Of a DNA stretch of 64,000 bases, positions 51,501-61,597 are shown piece by piece (the stretch's first letter is position 1; every line of letters starts with the position of its first letter). The position numbers were made by a program, and so were the translations under genes. The notes below the pieces were generated by a model. The model worked only from the letters and a program-made list of their open reading frames with translations, was not told the DNA's origin and did no database searches. The stretch comes from Diadema setosum (lineage: Eukaryota; Echinodermata; Echinoidea; Diadematoida; Diadematidae), in assembly GCF_964275005.1 (NCBI RefSeq), contig NC_092705.1:1564071-1628070 (forward strand), given 5' to 3'.

Positions 51501-54500
51501 AAGATTCACTCAAGAAAACATACATGTCAAAAAAAAATCAAAGAAGCTCCATATTTCTAGTATATAGTATTTTCAAGTATTTTTATAGTCTTTTACTGAG
51601 AGTGCGTTGACCCATATGACCTTTTTCTTATGTCAGGTTCGGGTGGAGCAGGTCATCGTGGCAGAGCCAGGACCTGTCTTACTTTACAAACTCACAAACC
51701 TCCACAAGTTCTACCACTACACCATTGGGTAGGACAATAGTGACCATGACAACACTGATGATGATGATGGTGACGATGATGGTGATGATGATGATGACGA
51801 TGATGATGATGATGGTAATGAAGATGATGGTGATGATGGTGATGAGGATGATGGTGGTGATGACAGTGATGCTGATGATGGTGATGATTATGATGATGAT
51901 ATGATGATATTACTGATGGTTATGCTGACACTATGCCATTACAAGGATAAATTTAATTTCACCTTTTGATAAAGATGATGATGATTATAACTGTACATGC
52001 ATTGGAAGAGACAACTAATTGTACACTAAGATAGAAAACAGATACCAACTGTAGCTCTTTGCCTCACATCTGAATTTAATGGTTATAATTTGCCTTTTAA
52101 AATTGTGTATCCACACATACTTGCCATTCATGAAATCTTAGCATTTAAAGGTAGGGAATCCCATTTGCATGCCTTAAATGAAGAGTTGTATAAACACAGT
52201 GGTATGTTGAAGAGAGTATCATTTTAGAAACTCCTATAAAGTATTGAAAGTGGAAGGTAACATTTAGTACATTTTTATTGACCGTTAGATTTTGAATTGA
52301 ATTCTTTTCGGGGCTCCCCGTAAATTCCAGTACATTACTAGGCTACCTTTGCAGACCCATGCACTGCATGTGTGTCCATCATGTATATTTTGTGAAGAAA
52401 GTTCATCAAAACTTACAAACATTTCTACATGCATTCTTGCCACACACTCTATATGTTATTACATCACCTCATATACTTTTAGATTTGTGTTTATAGATGA
52501 AAAAATACAGAAGACTGCAACAAAAAGGCTTAAGTGTGGCTGACACACAGAACTACTGAGTAGTTGAGTTTTGTGCATTATTCAAATTGTAGATAACTGT
52601 TGACTTCCAAATTTCTAAGCAGTGGCCTAAACAAGTCCCCTGAGGTTCATATTTAATGTTTTGCTGCATTTTGGGAGTTCTGTAAAAGGTATCCCCTACC
52701 TTTAAAGGGAATATCAAATCCTCTCTTCAATGATAGTATCAGACATAAAATGATAGTATTAAACATGTTTCTGATATTCATAAGATGGAACACAAATACA
52801 ATCTTAGGAGATGATCATATGCTAGAACAGTCCAGGGGTCCTTATTGTTACAACATTATCAGTTACCTGCATGCCTGTAGTCATGTTATTATCCATTGCA
52901 ATTTTAAAACGTGGATTAGAAAAAAAAACCAAAAAAAAAACCAAAAACATTCCCCCAAAATGCTTTGATGTTCAACCTGCAGCCAGTTAGTTGGTAGTCA
53001 TGATATTATACCTTTAAAATGTAGATTAGAAGAGAAAAGATCTAAAACACCCACCCAAAATGTTTTGTTTTGTTTTGTTTTGTTTTTTTTAAACCTGCAG
53101 CCAATTACTGAGTAAGGAAGCATCTTTACTGGCAACCTTGGAGGAAATGGAGGAGTTTGCCCAGAAAGTCTTCTTTAACGCCCTGAATGTTCTTTCGTCG
53201 AAATTAGTTGATAAGGTGAGCCAACTGCAATCCAAATGTATGTTGACCTCTGTTGATACCGTTTGTTCTGTACATAACCAATTTACGAAATGCTTCATAA
53301 AAATATGTTTTTGTTTTTGTTTTTTTAAATAAGAAAGATGTTGAAAAATAAATGATGCATATTTTTATGCCGTCAGAGGTCAACATACATATGGAGTGCA
53401 GGGAACTTTCAGAATCCTCAGAGAATTACTTCACCTGCTTGGCCAGGTCTGTGCTCAACACTCAGTAGATTTGTAACCCAAAACCTTTAATGCAGACCAT
53501 CATTCTTCCAAAAAGTGATAGTGAGAATCATCTTGGAATTATCTTTATGTGTCAATCTACAAATATTTACTAAAGGTGTATGTGACGATATAAAAAGGCT
53601 CATCCTTTGCTACCTCTTCTCATTTGATGAAATGAGGAGGTGTGCCTCAGTGGTTGACAACACAGACTGTCAATCATGAGGTCGCTGGTTCAAATCCTTT
53701 GGCAGTAAGCAGTTGTGCCTCTTGGCAAGGCACTTTTATCCTCATTGCATTTCCTTTGGAGCAGACTTGAAGTCATTGGTCCAGTGTTTTCTTGCCTACA
53801 AATATTTACTGCTCCCTAAGTGACCACCTAAAACAAATCATAATTCAAGTTCAAAATGATTTGGACAATTCCTGTGTATTTTATGATTAGATTTGTCCGA
53901 GTTATTGCAGTCATGAACTTACAACATGGGAATAAGAAGTTCCTGTAGATAGGGATAAAATGAAATTCATTTTCGTTCAGGCATTTTGATTCTTGGGTGT
54001 TTATGTGTATTTATTGAAGTCTGTTTAATGAGGAAAATACAAGAATGCAATGTGAAAAAAAGATAAGTACCTCTGGAAAAAGTTGCGCATCAGGCTTTCA
54101 TATATTTTGTGTGCATGCCAAGGAATGTCATTCTCTCACCAGAATCACCTGATTTCAATAATGATGAGAACTATTTGCTAATTTGACTCTGCCTTAGCCT
54201 CTGATCAAGCTTCCTCAATTCTCAAGATAATCTCTTTGACTGTTCCAGGTTGAGCTTCCACCAGCTGATCTTGGTCCTACTGGCTCTCTGAATCAGGCCC
54301 TGGGCCTGCTTCGCGAGATCTTGGCCTCTCATGACTCGTCCGTTGTCTCAGTGGACACAAGACAGGCTGACTTTGCCAAGGTCAGTCCTGAAAAGGGAAA
54401 CTCCATTTAAGTTCACACTGGATTGAGTCTGAAGGATAATGTCAAATAAGCAGAATACTATAAGCTTCAGTGGAAAAGACATGCAAAAAGTTCTGGAATC

Positions 54501-57500
54501 GTTAATGCTGATGTGTTTTCATGAAGAGTGAAATTTTTCACAGTTCTATCTCAACATTAGATTTGGCAATGCTGCTGTGACCTCAAGTTTCCTGTGTTTT
54601 TGTCATTCAAATTGTAATAGAAATAAGTTTTGTTAGTACTGTAAAATGAGGAATGTTCGCATGCAGTTTGATTTTGCCAATTTCATGAGAACCCAGATAC
54701 CTGAAATTAGATATGCACGCAAAAGTTCTTGTCTTCACTATATACATTGAATGCCCAAAACAATTTGCAAAAAATTCATGCTGAAAAAAAAAACAACCAA
54801 CAACTTGCTTTCCAGTGATTAAGTGACTAAAAATCCTCTTTCTCTTGAATAGTCATCAATGCTAAACAATAGGGAGCTTTAGATTTTGACGCGCGGACGT
54901 TTGAGCCGACGCTTGCGCTGGACGTTCTCCTCTCCCTGCGTCGTGTGGAAAAGTAGCTTTAGATTACGCTGGGACGCAACGTATAAAGAATAAAATCGCG
55001 CCCCCATATGATCTGTGCATGAAGAAGCTCTCTACGTTGCAAACTGTGCGGACGTGAAAATAGCCCAGTACGCGTAGTAAACAACTCAGGCGACGCAAGC
55101 TAAAAATAGATTGACTTTACGCGCGCTACTGCGCACGCTCAGAACATGTTTTTTTCCTTTGAACGTCCAGGCGTCTAAAATCTAAAGCTCCCTAATTACA
55201 GCTCTAGAATAACTTGATTTGAATCTCATATTTTTCCCTTGTTGAATTATTTCAAAAGAGGACATTCTAGTGAAGATATGTTTGCAGGTCAGTGGGAAAC
55301 TGGCTCTGTTTGACTTTACACCTTTCTATTTGGTGAACCTGGGTGAGGAAGCGAGTTTTGCCATTTTTGTTTACGGATATGAAATATGAAGAAATGTAAT
55401 TTGAAGAAAAAAAAATGTGTGAGTCCCTCCAATTCACAGTGGCATCTGTGCTGAATCTTTGCAGATCCTGGGGTGTGTTCTGGACCCCTTACTTCAGATG
55501 TGCACCCTGTCGGCCAGCAAACTAAACCCGCCGGACATGGCTGCATACATGATCAACTGCCTGTATGCCATGCAGACCACCTTGTCCCTTTACGAGTACA
55601 CTGACCAAAGGCTGGAGATGCTAGAAGCTCAGGTGGGATGTTAAGGTTTTTGGGTTTGATGATGATGATGGTCATGATGGTGATGGTGGTGGTGATGATG
55701 GTATTGATGGTGATGATGATGGTAATGATGATGGTGATGATGATGACAGTGATGGTGATGATGATACTGATGATGATGGTGATGATGATGATGATGGTAA
55801 TGGTAATGATGGTGATGATGATGATGATAATGATGATAGTTACTATGATGCAATAGTGCAACTTTCCTTTGCATGAATTGTAGCCACTACCAATTAACCA
55901 AGAGACACTGATGTATAATTTTCTCCCTAATGTTTCCTTTCCTTTCTGTTTTTGTTTCTATTTATATTTTCTTGTGTTCTCTGATATTTTTTTTTTAATC
56001 TAAATATAAAATGTGATCTCATTGAAAGCAGGATTCTGAATCCTTTCCTTTAAAATATTTGGTAAATATTGACTAAGATGTTGATCATCTTACCTACAGG
56101 CAAAATGTGATAAAAAGTGATGACTTTCTCCAATACCAGTGTACCATTTTGGGTTATTTTTTCTTTCTTTTCCTAGATTGATGCCCATGTTGACACTCTT
56201 GTCAATGAGCAAGCGTCATTCATTCTGACCAGGGTTGGTCTTATCCAGATCTACAGCATTGCCCAGCAGCATCAGCCCAGCGAGGTAAAGAGATTTGAGG
56301 CAATTAGCAAAGACCAATCACAAACAGACAAATGAAGGCAATTGACTGTATGACAGCGAAAATGGTACCCAAGGCTTTAGAACTAACAGCCCTCTGTGTG
56401 CGTCTTAGGACCTTTAGTGCATACCGGGGTATTTATTCTTATATCTGATGCTATGTTGAGGAGAAATGAGTATTGGTGTATGCTGCAGTCATGAAGAAAA
56501 AGGAAGAAAAATAAGTGAAATGGCACAAAGAGAAGAGAAGAGGAGAAACAAAGAGTAGACTTGAAAAGGGAAGGGCAGAGAGGAAAAGAGAGAAGAACAG
56601 GGAAAAAAGAGAGAAGTAAGAATAGGAGAAGAAAAGGGGAGAAGAGAAAGGAATAAAAGAGGGGAGAAATAAATTGTAGTGAAAAGAGAAGAGAAGAGAA
56701 AGAAGGGAAGACGAAAGAGAAAAGAAAAAGTAATTCTGCGCAGTAAGGGAATTACCCACTTACTATTAAAAACAAAACTACATGCAACTCTCACTGTTCC
56801 TAGTCTTAAGGTTTTGTCACTCATGTGTTTTTCACAGACCTCTTAGCTGTTCATATTCATATTAATGAGAAACAATGAAGCACATTTCTTTCTTTGACCT
56901 GTTGTGTGGCGTTCAAATAATGGATTTAAAGTTGATCAAATTCTGTTTTTTATTAATTACTATTCTGCATTCTGTTTATAGATGTTTCCATTTCTGTAAA
57001 TTTTTAAGCATTCTGAGTCCCACAGGAAGAGCGTATTAAGCATTAATTCTATTATATTGTATTCTATTCACACCAAGGGTCCATTGTCCTCAGTGCATGG
57101 AATGGACAGCAGTTCTGTTCGAGATGGCATCGTAAGTTTTCAGATGTTTCATTACCTTTTCTTTTGAAGGACGGCTTGCCCTCACAAATCAATTGTCTTA
57201 GTATAGGCCAAGGCATAAAGAAATTATTTTTTTTTTTTCTCTGAAAATAATGTTATATAGTAATAATCTGTACTAAAACTTGTGGTGCAAGAAATTAATG
57301 TTTTGCAATTAAGAGTCTAGGCAGAAGGTATTAGTATGTTAATATAGTTTTATATTGTCCAATGATAAATGGAGGAAATCTATTTCACAGCATCCCTGAT
57401 CTTTGTTGAATAAGACTGCATTTGAGCCAATTATACATTTGAGTCAATTCAAATCTACTAGTCAATGTACCCGTGGAGTGTCAGAAATCCTCCATGGGGA

Positions 57501-59445
57501 TTCCCCCAGAAATGGTCAAGGTCACTGGGTCAACAGACGTCAAATATCTGTTTTGCGCTACTCCTTGGTCCGATCTTGGCCAAACTTGCTGGAAGCATAA
57601 GTAGGCGTACACCAAAGAGATTTTGAGGAGAAAAATCTCTTTGGCGTACACCTGGGAATCCCCATATAAGTAGGCCTACATAGCGCCCTCTATCGGGTGT
57701 CTGATTATATTTCTGGGGGAATCCCCAAATAAGTAGGCCTACATAGCGCCCTCTATCGAGTGTCTGAAGTTATTTGACCTTTGACCCCAGTGACCTTGAC
57801 CTTTCCAAAAATGAAACCTTCAACGGCAATTTCGCGGTCAACCTGCATCCACCCACTAAGTTTGATGGAGATCGGACCAAGGACCTGGGAGGAGTGGAGG
57901 AACAAACAGACAGACAAACAGACAAACAGACAAACATTGCTCGAATTATAGTATGATTTCACCTTATGAAAGAGCAACACATGCATTTCCACAATCCCAA
58001 ACATCAGATGATAAATCAGATGAGATAGAATGTACACAGGCTTTAGGTTACAAATATATTTGTAGGTATAAGTGACATTGTGCATTAGATGTAGTAGGCC
58101 CTAAATTTAGAATGTTTGAAATCCTGTAGTATTTATATAACATAGAATGAGGGGAAACAAATACATGCAATGATATTCTAGCATGATGGATCCATATTTT
58201 GTGTTTTGATGACTGCTTTCTCCTTCAGAATCGGTTTGACTCCTACCTTGGTTCCCCAGACAGCTTTGGTCTACCACAGATCAAATTACTACATAGCACT
58301 GCTGTTAGGTAAGAGTGTATTGCTACTCGTGAAATACAGTGCACTCCTGTTATAGTTAACATGGTTATAGCAAAGTTCTTGTTACAACAAAGTACAAATT
58401 CTGGTATCATCAAGTATCATCTATATATCTTTATGTGTGATATACTTCACTGTTCAGCTATAACAAAATTTTGATATAGCAAAAAGAAACCACTGGTCCC
58501 AAGGACTTCGTCATAATGGGAGTGCACTGTACAGTCAAACCTGCTTAGCAGCCACCAGTCTATAGCAGCCACCTGCCGTATGCAGCCACTAAAAATCCTT
58601 GGAGAGAGAAGCCATGTGAAAGAACTTGTGTATAATGGCCACCTGTCTATAACATGACCAGCCAGAAGCCACAAATTTTGTATCCTGCAGTAGATTTTCA
58701 ACTGCATGTGTGCTGTCACTGTAAGAATCTTTTCAGAGCACACATTGATCTCATCAAATACCACTTACACACTGTACACAGCAGATTTATACTTTAATGT
58801 ATTTTGTATTCATATCGATCACTGATATTTGCAATCTTTTACGTTCACCTTTGTAAACTATAGACCTGTTTCGTTTTGGGTGCTACTTTTTATGTGTAAT
58901 GCTGTGTGAGAGATTTTTCATGCCCTTTGAGCACTCAGACTGAATGGTAAAGGGCATTGTAAATACCCCCTATTATATAGTATCATCGTAAAGATAATGG
59001 GGGAAGTTTCACAATGGATTTGAACAACTCCCAGTCATTCATTCATTCATACTCGCATTATAACAAATACGGTAATAATGAAATTCAGGTTACAACAAAG
59101 TAAAAATTCAGGGCGCAACATTATCCGCTCAATGTATTTCTATTTTTCATTTGTTTGGTTATAATGAAATTTCAATATTATGAAAGAAAACTGCCGGTCC
59201 CGAGGACTTTGTTGTAACGGGAGCCCACTGTATCTTATGGATGTATATATAGATAGAATACTCATCTATGTAAATGTATATTTGTATTCCATCTCAGGGA
59301 AAAGATACAAAAGAGGTCCGTCCTCCTGATATGCAGTGCCTACGAGCTCCTCCACACAGCTATCAACCATCCCGACAACGGCTACAAGGACCCCGGGTCC
59401 ATTGTAAAGAGGACACCGGACCAAATCAGTACCTTGGTCTCCTAG
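41850..59445 (+). CDS. COG6: Conserved oligomeric Golgi complex subunit 6, complete, 19 exons
   Basis: Exons: 41850-41957 (ATG), 42828-42971, 45320-45391, 46106-46164, 46731-46842, 47423-47505, 48049-48119, 48328-48421, 48951-49027, 49949-50092, 50510-50574, 51637-51728, 53101-53215, 54249-54380, 55465-55632, 56177-56284, 57078-57131, 58229-58308 and 59298-59445 (TAG). Every border is GT/AG and every phase joins, giving 1,926 nt or 641 aa against 657 in human. Landmarks: [105 protein letters not shown] and a C terminus ISTLVS matching human QTLLS. COG6 is in lobe B of the eight-subunit COG tether, a peripheral Golgi complex that captures retrograde vesicles carrying glycosylation enzymes. The N-terminal third is the predicted helical bundle/coiled-coil part. 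Weakest splice call: the acceptor of exon 17 (CACCAAG). Confidence 0.97.
43120..44820. repeat. GACCTTTGACC / GGACGGAC repeat element, about 1.7 kb, in COG6 intron 2
   Basis: The left end carries TGTATGCCTCCGCC (43147) and the right end its inverse GGCGGAGGCATAA (44811). Inside are units of about 150-190 bp with TGACCTTTGACC, AATCACTG…, AAGTTCCATGAAGATACCTT and GAGATATGGAGAAAAA (copies at about 43460-43640 and 44440-44640), then ACGGGACGGACGGACGTACG just before the right end. No coding sequence. It resembles the widespread low-complexity-tailed repeats of echinoderms and molluscs; the class is unresolved. A second element appears to sit inside it (43778-43994). Confidence 0.65.
43778..43994. 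repeat. GGTTAGTAACGTTAC segment nested in the intron-2 element
   Basis: The 15-mer GGTTAGTAACGTTAC, containing the palindrome GTAACGTTAC, occurs at 43778, 43965 and 43980, the last two adjacent. The repeats frame a 170-bp AT-rich block. Confidence 0.6.
45535..45556. repeat. T homopolymer, COG6 intron 3
   Basis: Run of about 22 T; no other structure in this intron. Confidence 0.8.
47027..47345. repeat. 'ATTACCTCTGCCAAAGAAGG' interspersed repeat, COG6 intron 5
   Basis: Opens TAATTACCTCTGCCAAAG, then GTTTGTTTGTTTGTCTGTG, AACTCAAAACGTTATAGACG, ATGAAACTTGCAGG and GAAGTGATCCGGGAACTTT. Later CATGCTCCAAAGCACGTGCT. This is the diverged form of a very common animal repeat; its start (CCTCTGCCAA) resembles the GCCTCCGCC ends of the intron-2 element. 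Confidence 0.6.
48436..48560. repeat. TTTA/TCTA tetranucleotide array, COG6 intron 8
   Basis: Runs of ATTTATTTATTTG and ATCTATCTATCTATC. Open frames are artefacts. Confidence 0.9.
49170..49333. mobile_element. 'TTATAAC' MITE family, decayed copy, COG6 intron 9
   Basis: AAATGTTGTTATAAAAAAATAC … GGTTGTAACCAGATTTCGATG … CCCGAGGACTTTGTTATAAG then TGGAGTCGCCTGTTTA, parallel to the right ends at 58529 and 59230. Confidence 0.55.
50130..50300 (+). mobile_element. tRNA-derived SINE relic, COG6 intron 10
   Basis: Part of a head region GGTGTTTTAGTGTGGTGGATG (box A-like, decayed), a box B-like GGATTCAAGCCCC (50213), then ATTGAGCAAGATACTTTATA and the tail AAATGGGTATTTGGGAG. The block order (tRNA-like head, then TGAGCAAGACACTT-type tail) fits animal V-type/CORE-like SINEs. 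Confidence 0.55.
51747..51912. repeat. (GAT)n trinucleotide array, COG6 intron 12
   Basis: GATGATGATGGTGACGATGA-type units over about 165 bp. Confidence 0.95.
51913..53050. other. Intron 12 remainder, nothing recognised
   Basis: AT-rich; A-run patches at 52920-52945. No repeat family identified. Confidence 0.4.
53640..53830 (+). mobile_element. tRNA-derived SINE, COG6 intron 13
   Basis: TGTGCCTCAGTGGTTGACA (box A), then GGTCGCTGGTTCAAATCC (box B, 53682-53699), followed by TTGGCAAGGCACTTTTATCC and a unique-looking tail. The head looks like a decayed tRNA promoter without the cloverleaf 3' arm, so it is a SINE and not a tRNA gene. Same tail block as 50130-50300. Confidence 0.7.
54637..54800. 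mobile_element. TACTGTAAA-type MITE, copy 4 (truncated right end), COG6 intron 14
   Basis: TACTGTAAAATGAGGAATG then GCAAAAGTTCTTGTCTTCAC and TATACATTGAATGCCCA. The last two blocks match copy 1 (AAAAGTTCTTGTCTACGC and TATGCATTGAATGCCAG) closely. Confidence 0.65.
54872..55192. mobile_element. 321-bp GC-rich MITE with GGGAGCTTTAGATTTT ends, COG6 intron 14
   Basis: Ends GGGAGCTTTAGATTTTGACG and, inverted, CGTCTAAAATCTAAAGCTCCC. TA directly flanks both sides, a 2-bp target duplication. A second inner TAGCTTTAGATTACGC (54954) repeats the terminal motif. Its GC content stands out against the intron. Non-autonomous; the TA target and GGG end would fit the IS4EU/ISL2EU group or Tc1/mariner, not decided. 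Confidence 0.85.
55657..55845. repeat. (GAT/GGT)n trinucleotide array, COG6 intron 15
   Basis: About 190 bp of ATGATGATGGTGATGATG units starting 25 bp after the exon-15 donor. All His or Met/Val-rich frames are artefacts. Confidence 0.95.
56490..56735. repeat. GAAAAGAGAA purine-rich tract, COG6 intron 16
   Basis: About 245 bp of strand-asymmetric A/G with GAAGAGAAAAGAG-like units; no coding meaning. Confidence 0.85.
57459..57952. repeat. Interspersed repeat ending in CAGACAAACAGACAAAC, COG6 intron 17
   Basis: Contains GGGGATTCCCCCAGAAATGG, CTTGGTCCGATCTTGGCC with its near-inverse GAGATCGGACCAAGGACC, TTGACCTTTGACCCCAGTG, and the terminal CAGACAGACAAACAGACAAA. Within it GTAGGCCTACATAGCGCCCT occurs twice (57671, 57735) and a hairpin AAAGAGATTTT…AAAAATCTCTTT is framed by direct GGCGTACACC. 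Class unresolved. Confidence 0.6.
58337..58529. mobile_element. 'TTATAAC' MITE, complete copy with TA target duplication, COG6 intron 18
   Basis: Left end CAGTGCACTCCTGTTATAG; right end TCATAATGGGAGTGCACTG. TA lies directly before 58337 and at 58530-58531. Interior CTGGTCCCAAGGACTTCG. CAGT termini and TA target fit the pogo/Tigger group. No transposase. Confidence 0.75.
58532..58690. mobile_element. Second MITE abutting the first (CAGTCAAACCTGC end)
   Basis: Starts CAGTCAAACCTGCTTAGCAG immediately after the shared TA at 58530-58531, then CAGCCACCTGCC, GCAGCCACTAAAAATCC and TAATGGCCACCTGTCTATAAC. The opposite terminus is not visible, so it is truncated or decayed. Confidence 0.5.
59041..59230. 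mobile_element. 'TTATAAC' MITE, copy with clear right end, COG6 intron 18
   Basis: ACTCGCATTATAACAAATAC at left. CTGCCGGTCCCGAGGACTTT then GTTGTAACGGGAGCCCACTG at right, followed by TA. Confidence 0.65.
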
Positions 59446-60378
59446 TCTCTGTCTTTTGCCCTAGCACCATCTTAAAGACCCGATAGTGTGGTGATACCGC
59501 GGAGTGGGAAGACCGGCCCGGCTCGGATATACTTGAGAATACCCTCAGCAAATTGTGTATAGCTCTTATCACTGATCTCTATGTAGGTAAACACACAGCC
59601 GAAGAATCTTGTATGGAATTATAGACCATTACCGATGAGTGTATGCTTCAAAGCACATGTTCGCTGACCGGTGCTATTCTTGGTTTTGGAATGTACTCCG
59701 ATGGGCAGTGAATGAATCAGGCCACCCTCGAACACCCTAGCTACCGCGTTTTTAAAGGACTACATCAAGCAGAAAAGAAAAAGAGAACAAGCCCATAAGC
59801 AATCATGCTGTGCACAGTGGAAACTCAGTATGAAGAGGACCTTAGGATCTGAAATATATTTACTAAATGAGGCATTTCATTGTCTCAGTAGGCAAGAGAA
59901 GTGACTATGGAAATGGCTTTTGTTCTTTGGGACCAAAAAGGAAGAGTTTATATCAGTCATTCCACTACAGCATCTATTTGTTACTTATGTTTCTTCTTGA
60001 CATACATGTTACATGCAGAAATACTGAGAGCACACAGTGTATGTCACGTTCCAGTTTCACTTCAGTGCAGTGCAGTGATTGGTATTTCCTAGTACAAGGC
60101 AGCTTCTAAACTCTTTTAGAGCGAACTCGTTGGAGAGATGTATGTTTGTTTGTTTTCTTCCAATTTGGGTTGTGCTAAAAATGAGTAAGGAATGATTTTA
60201 TAAAGAGTTTGTCATCTCAAATGCACTATGTTTAATGATATTCATGATGAATTGAGTTAGTGCATAAGAGACCAGGTACCATGTGTAATGATAAATTATT
60301 ATGCAGTTTAATATGATTATAACACATTTTCTTTTTAATGTACATTATGCATTTTCAGAGATGAAGCTCCAAAATAAA
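59446..60378 (+). other. COG6: Probable COG6 3' UTR with AATAAA at 60373-60378
   Basis: First canonical poly(A) signal I see after the stop is in CTCCAAAATAAAACTGG. An alternative AATAAA lies near 61339. Nothing else recognised in the interval. Confidence 0.45.
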
Positions 60379-61395
60379 ACTGGATATTACATCAGATAAA
60401 ATCAATCATAAAAATGTGAATTTCAGTCAGTTTTCGCATCCATTTGTCGAAAAAAGCAGTACTCTGTTCTTGTATTCTGTGATTTTAAACTGTCAAGCTC
60501 AGTTTTAGTGCAATGTTGGTTTACATGGGATACTTTGTTGAATATTTCAAAGATAGAAAAAGACACTACCCGTATATCATATTCCCCAAATCTAGAGTCG
60601 CAGGTGTTTTCAATGTTTTGATTTCATTTTTTGCAAGCTTTGTCAATATACTGTCTGCAATTTATATAGGATTGACGTAAATCCCACATTTCATTGCAAC
60701 TCATTTAATCAAAAGAGGGCCTTTAGGGGAAAATGTTGGTGTTATTTCTGGGAGAAATATTTGTGACTTTTATCACCATTCATTTCAACTTCTAGATGCT
60801 GTTCATCATAGGCTGAAGAGATTCCTGTCTTTGTTCTCTTATTTGTGCTTTTTACAAAGATGCTCTTTAATGTTGCAAATGTTTGTTATGCGAGTGAAAT
60901 ATGACATTGGAATGAAAATGAAATAGATCTATGAAGTATTTCTCTTTTTTGAGCATAGTTTCTAAAGAACCATTTTGGCTCACTTAACATGGCCACAGCT
61001 TTGTAGTGTTCAGATTACCATAAGCATGACATAATTTACCGTGGTAGGTGAAATTTTTGTAGTGACTGAATATAAAGCGTATGAAGCAAATACATGTACA
61101 TGTCATTCCAGGCTGCCACAGGAGATTAGATACATACAAATTACCAGGCAGTGACAGTACAAGTCCCGTGCATAAAGGCAGAATTCTTCACTTGACCAAG
61201 GTAATTTTCATTGTTGTTGAATTAGCTCCATGGTGGAAAAACTGGTCTGATCCCTTTCAGCCTTATTACTGTACTTTTACAATACATCAATAGCAATCCA
61301 TATTATATATCATGCAAAGTATACTGTGTAGTGTGAAATAAATGCTCTGAAAGTGCTGCAGACTCGTGAAGTGATGGAAGAGTCTTTGGCACGTA
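60379..61395. other. Intergenic/UTR DNA, nothing recognised
   Basis: AT-rich, no exon-like blocks. Confidence 0.4.
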
Positions 61396-61597
61396 CACTG
61401 CAGTGGAAACTTGACATAAAGAGATTTGATATAAAAAAATGCCTGATATAAACTATTTTGCCTGTCCAAATTATGAATTAATTTCCTTTGTTTTATATTG
61501 TTTACTAACTACTGATACATGTTTAACAAAATATCTGATATAAAGAATGAAAATATCATGGTCCCAAGGATCTAATTATATTGAGTTTCTACTGTGC
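61396..61597. mobile_element. 'TTATAAC' MITE family, decayed copy
   Basis: CACTGCAGTGGAAACTTGAC at left; GATATAAAGAATGAAAATATC, GGTCCCAAGGATCTAATTAT and GAGTTTCTACTGTGC at right. GGTCCCAAGGA is the family's conserved subterminal block. Confidence 0.6.

Noticed and set aside
53640-53830. Possible tRNA gene
   Set aside because: Box A and B are present but no full cloverleaf or acceptor stem; the following tail makes it a SINE.
55641-55874. His-rich or Met/Val-rich open frames
   Set aside because: They are translations of the GAT trinucleotide array in COG6 intron 15.
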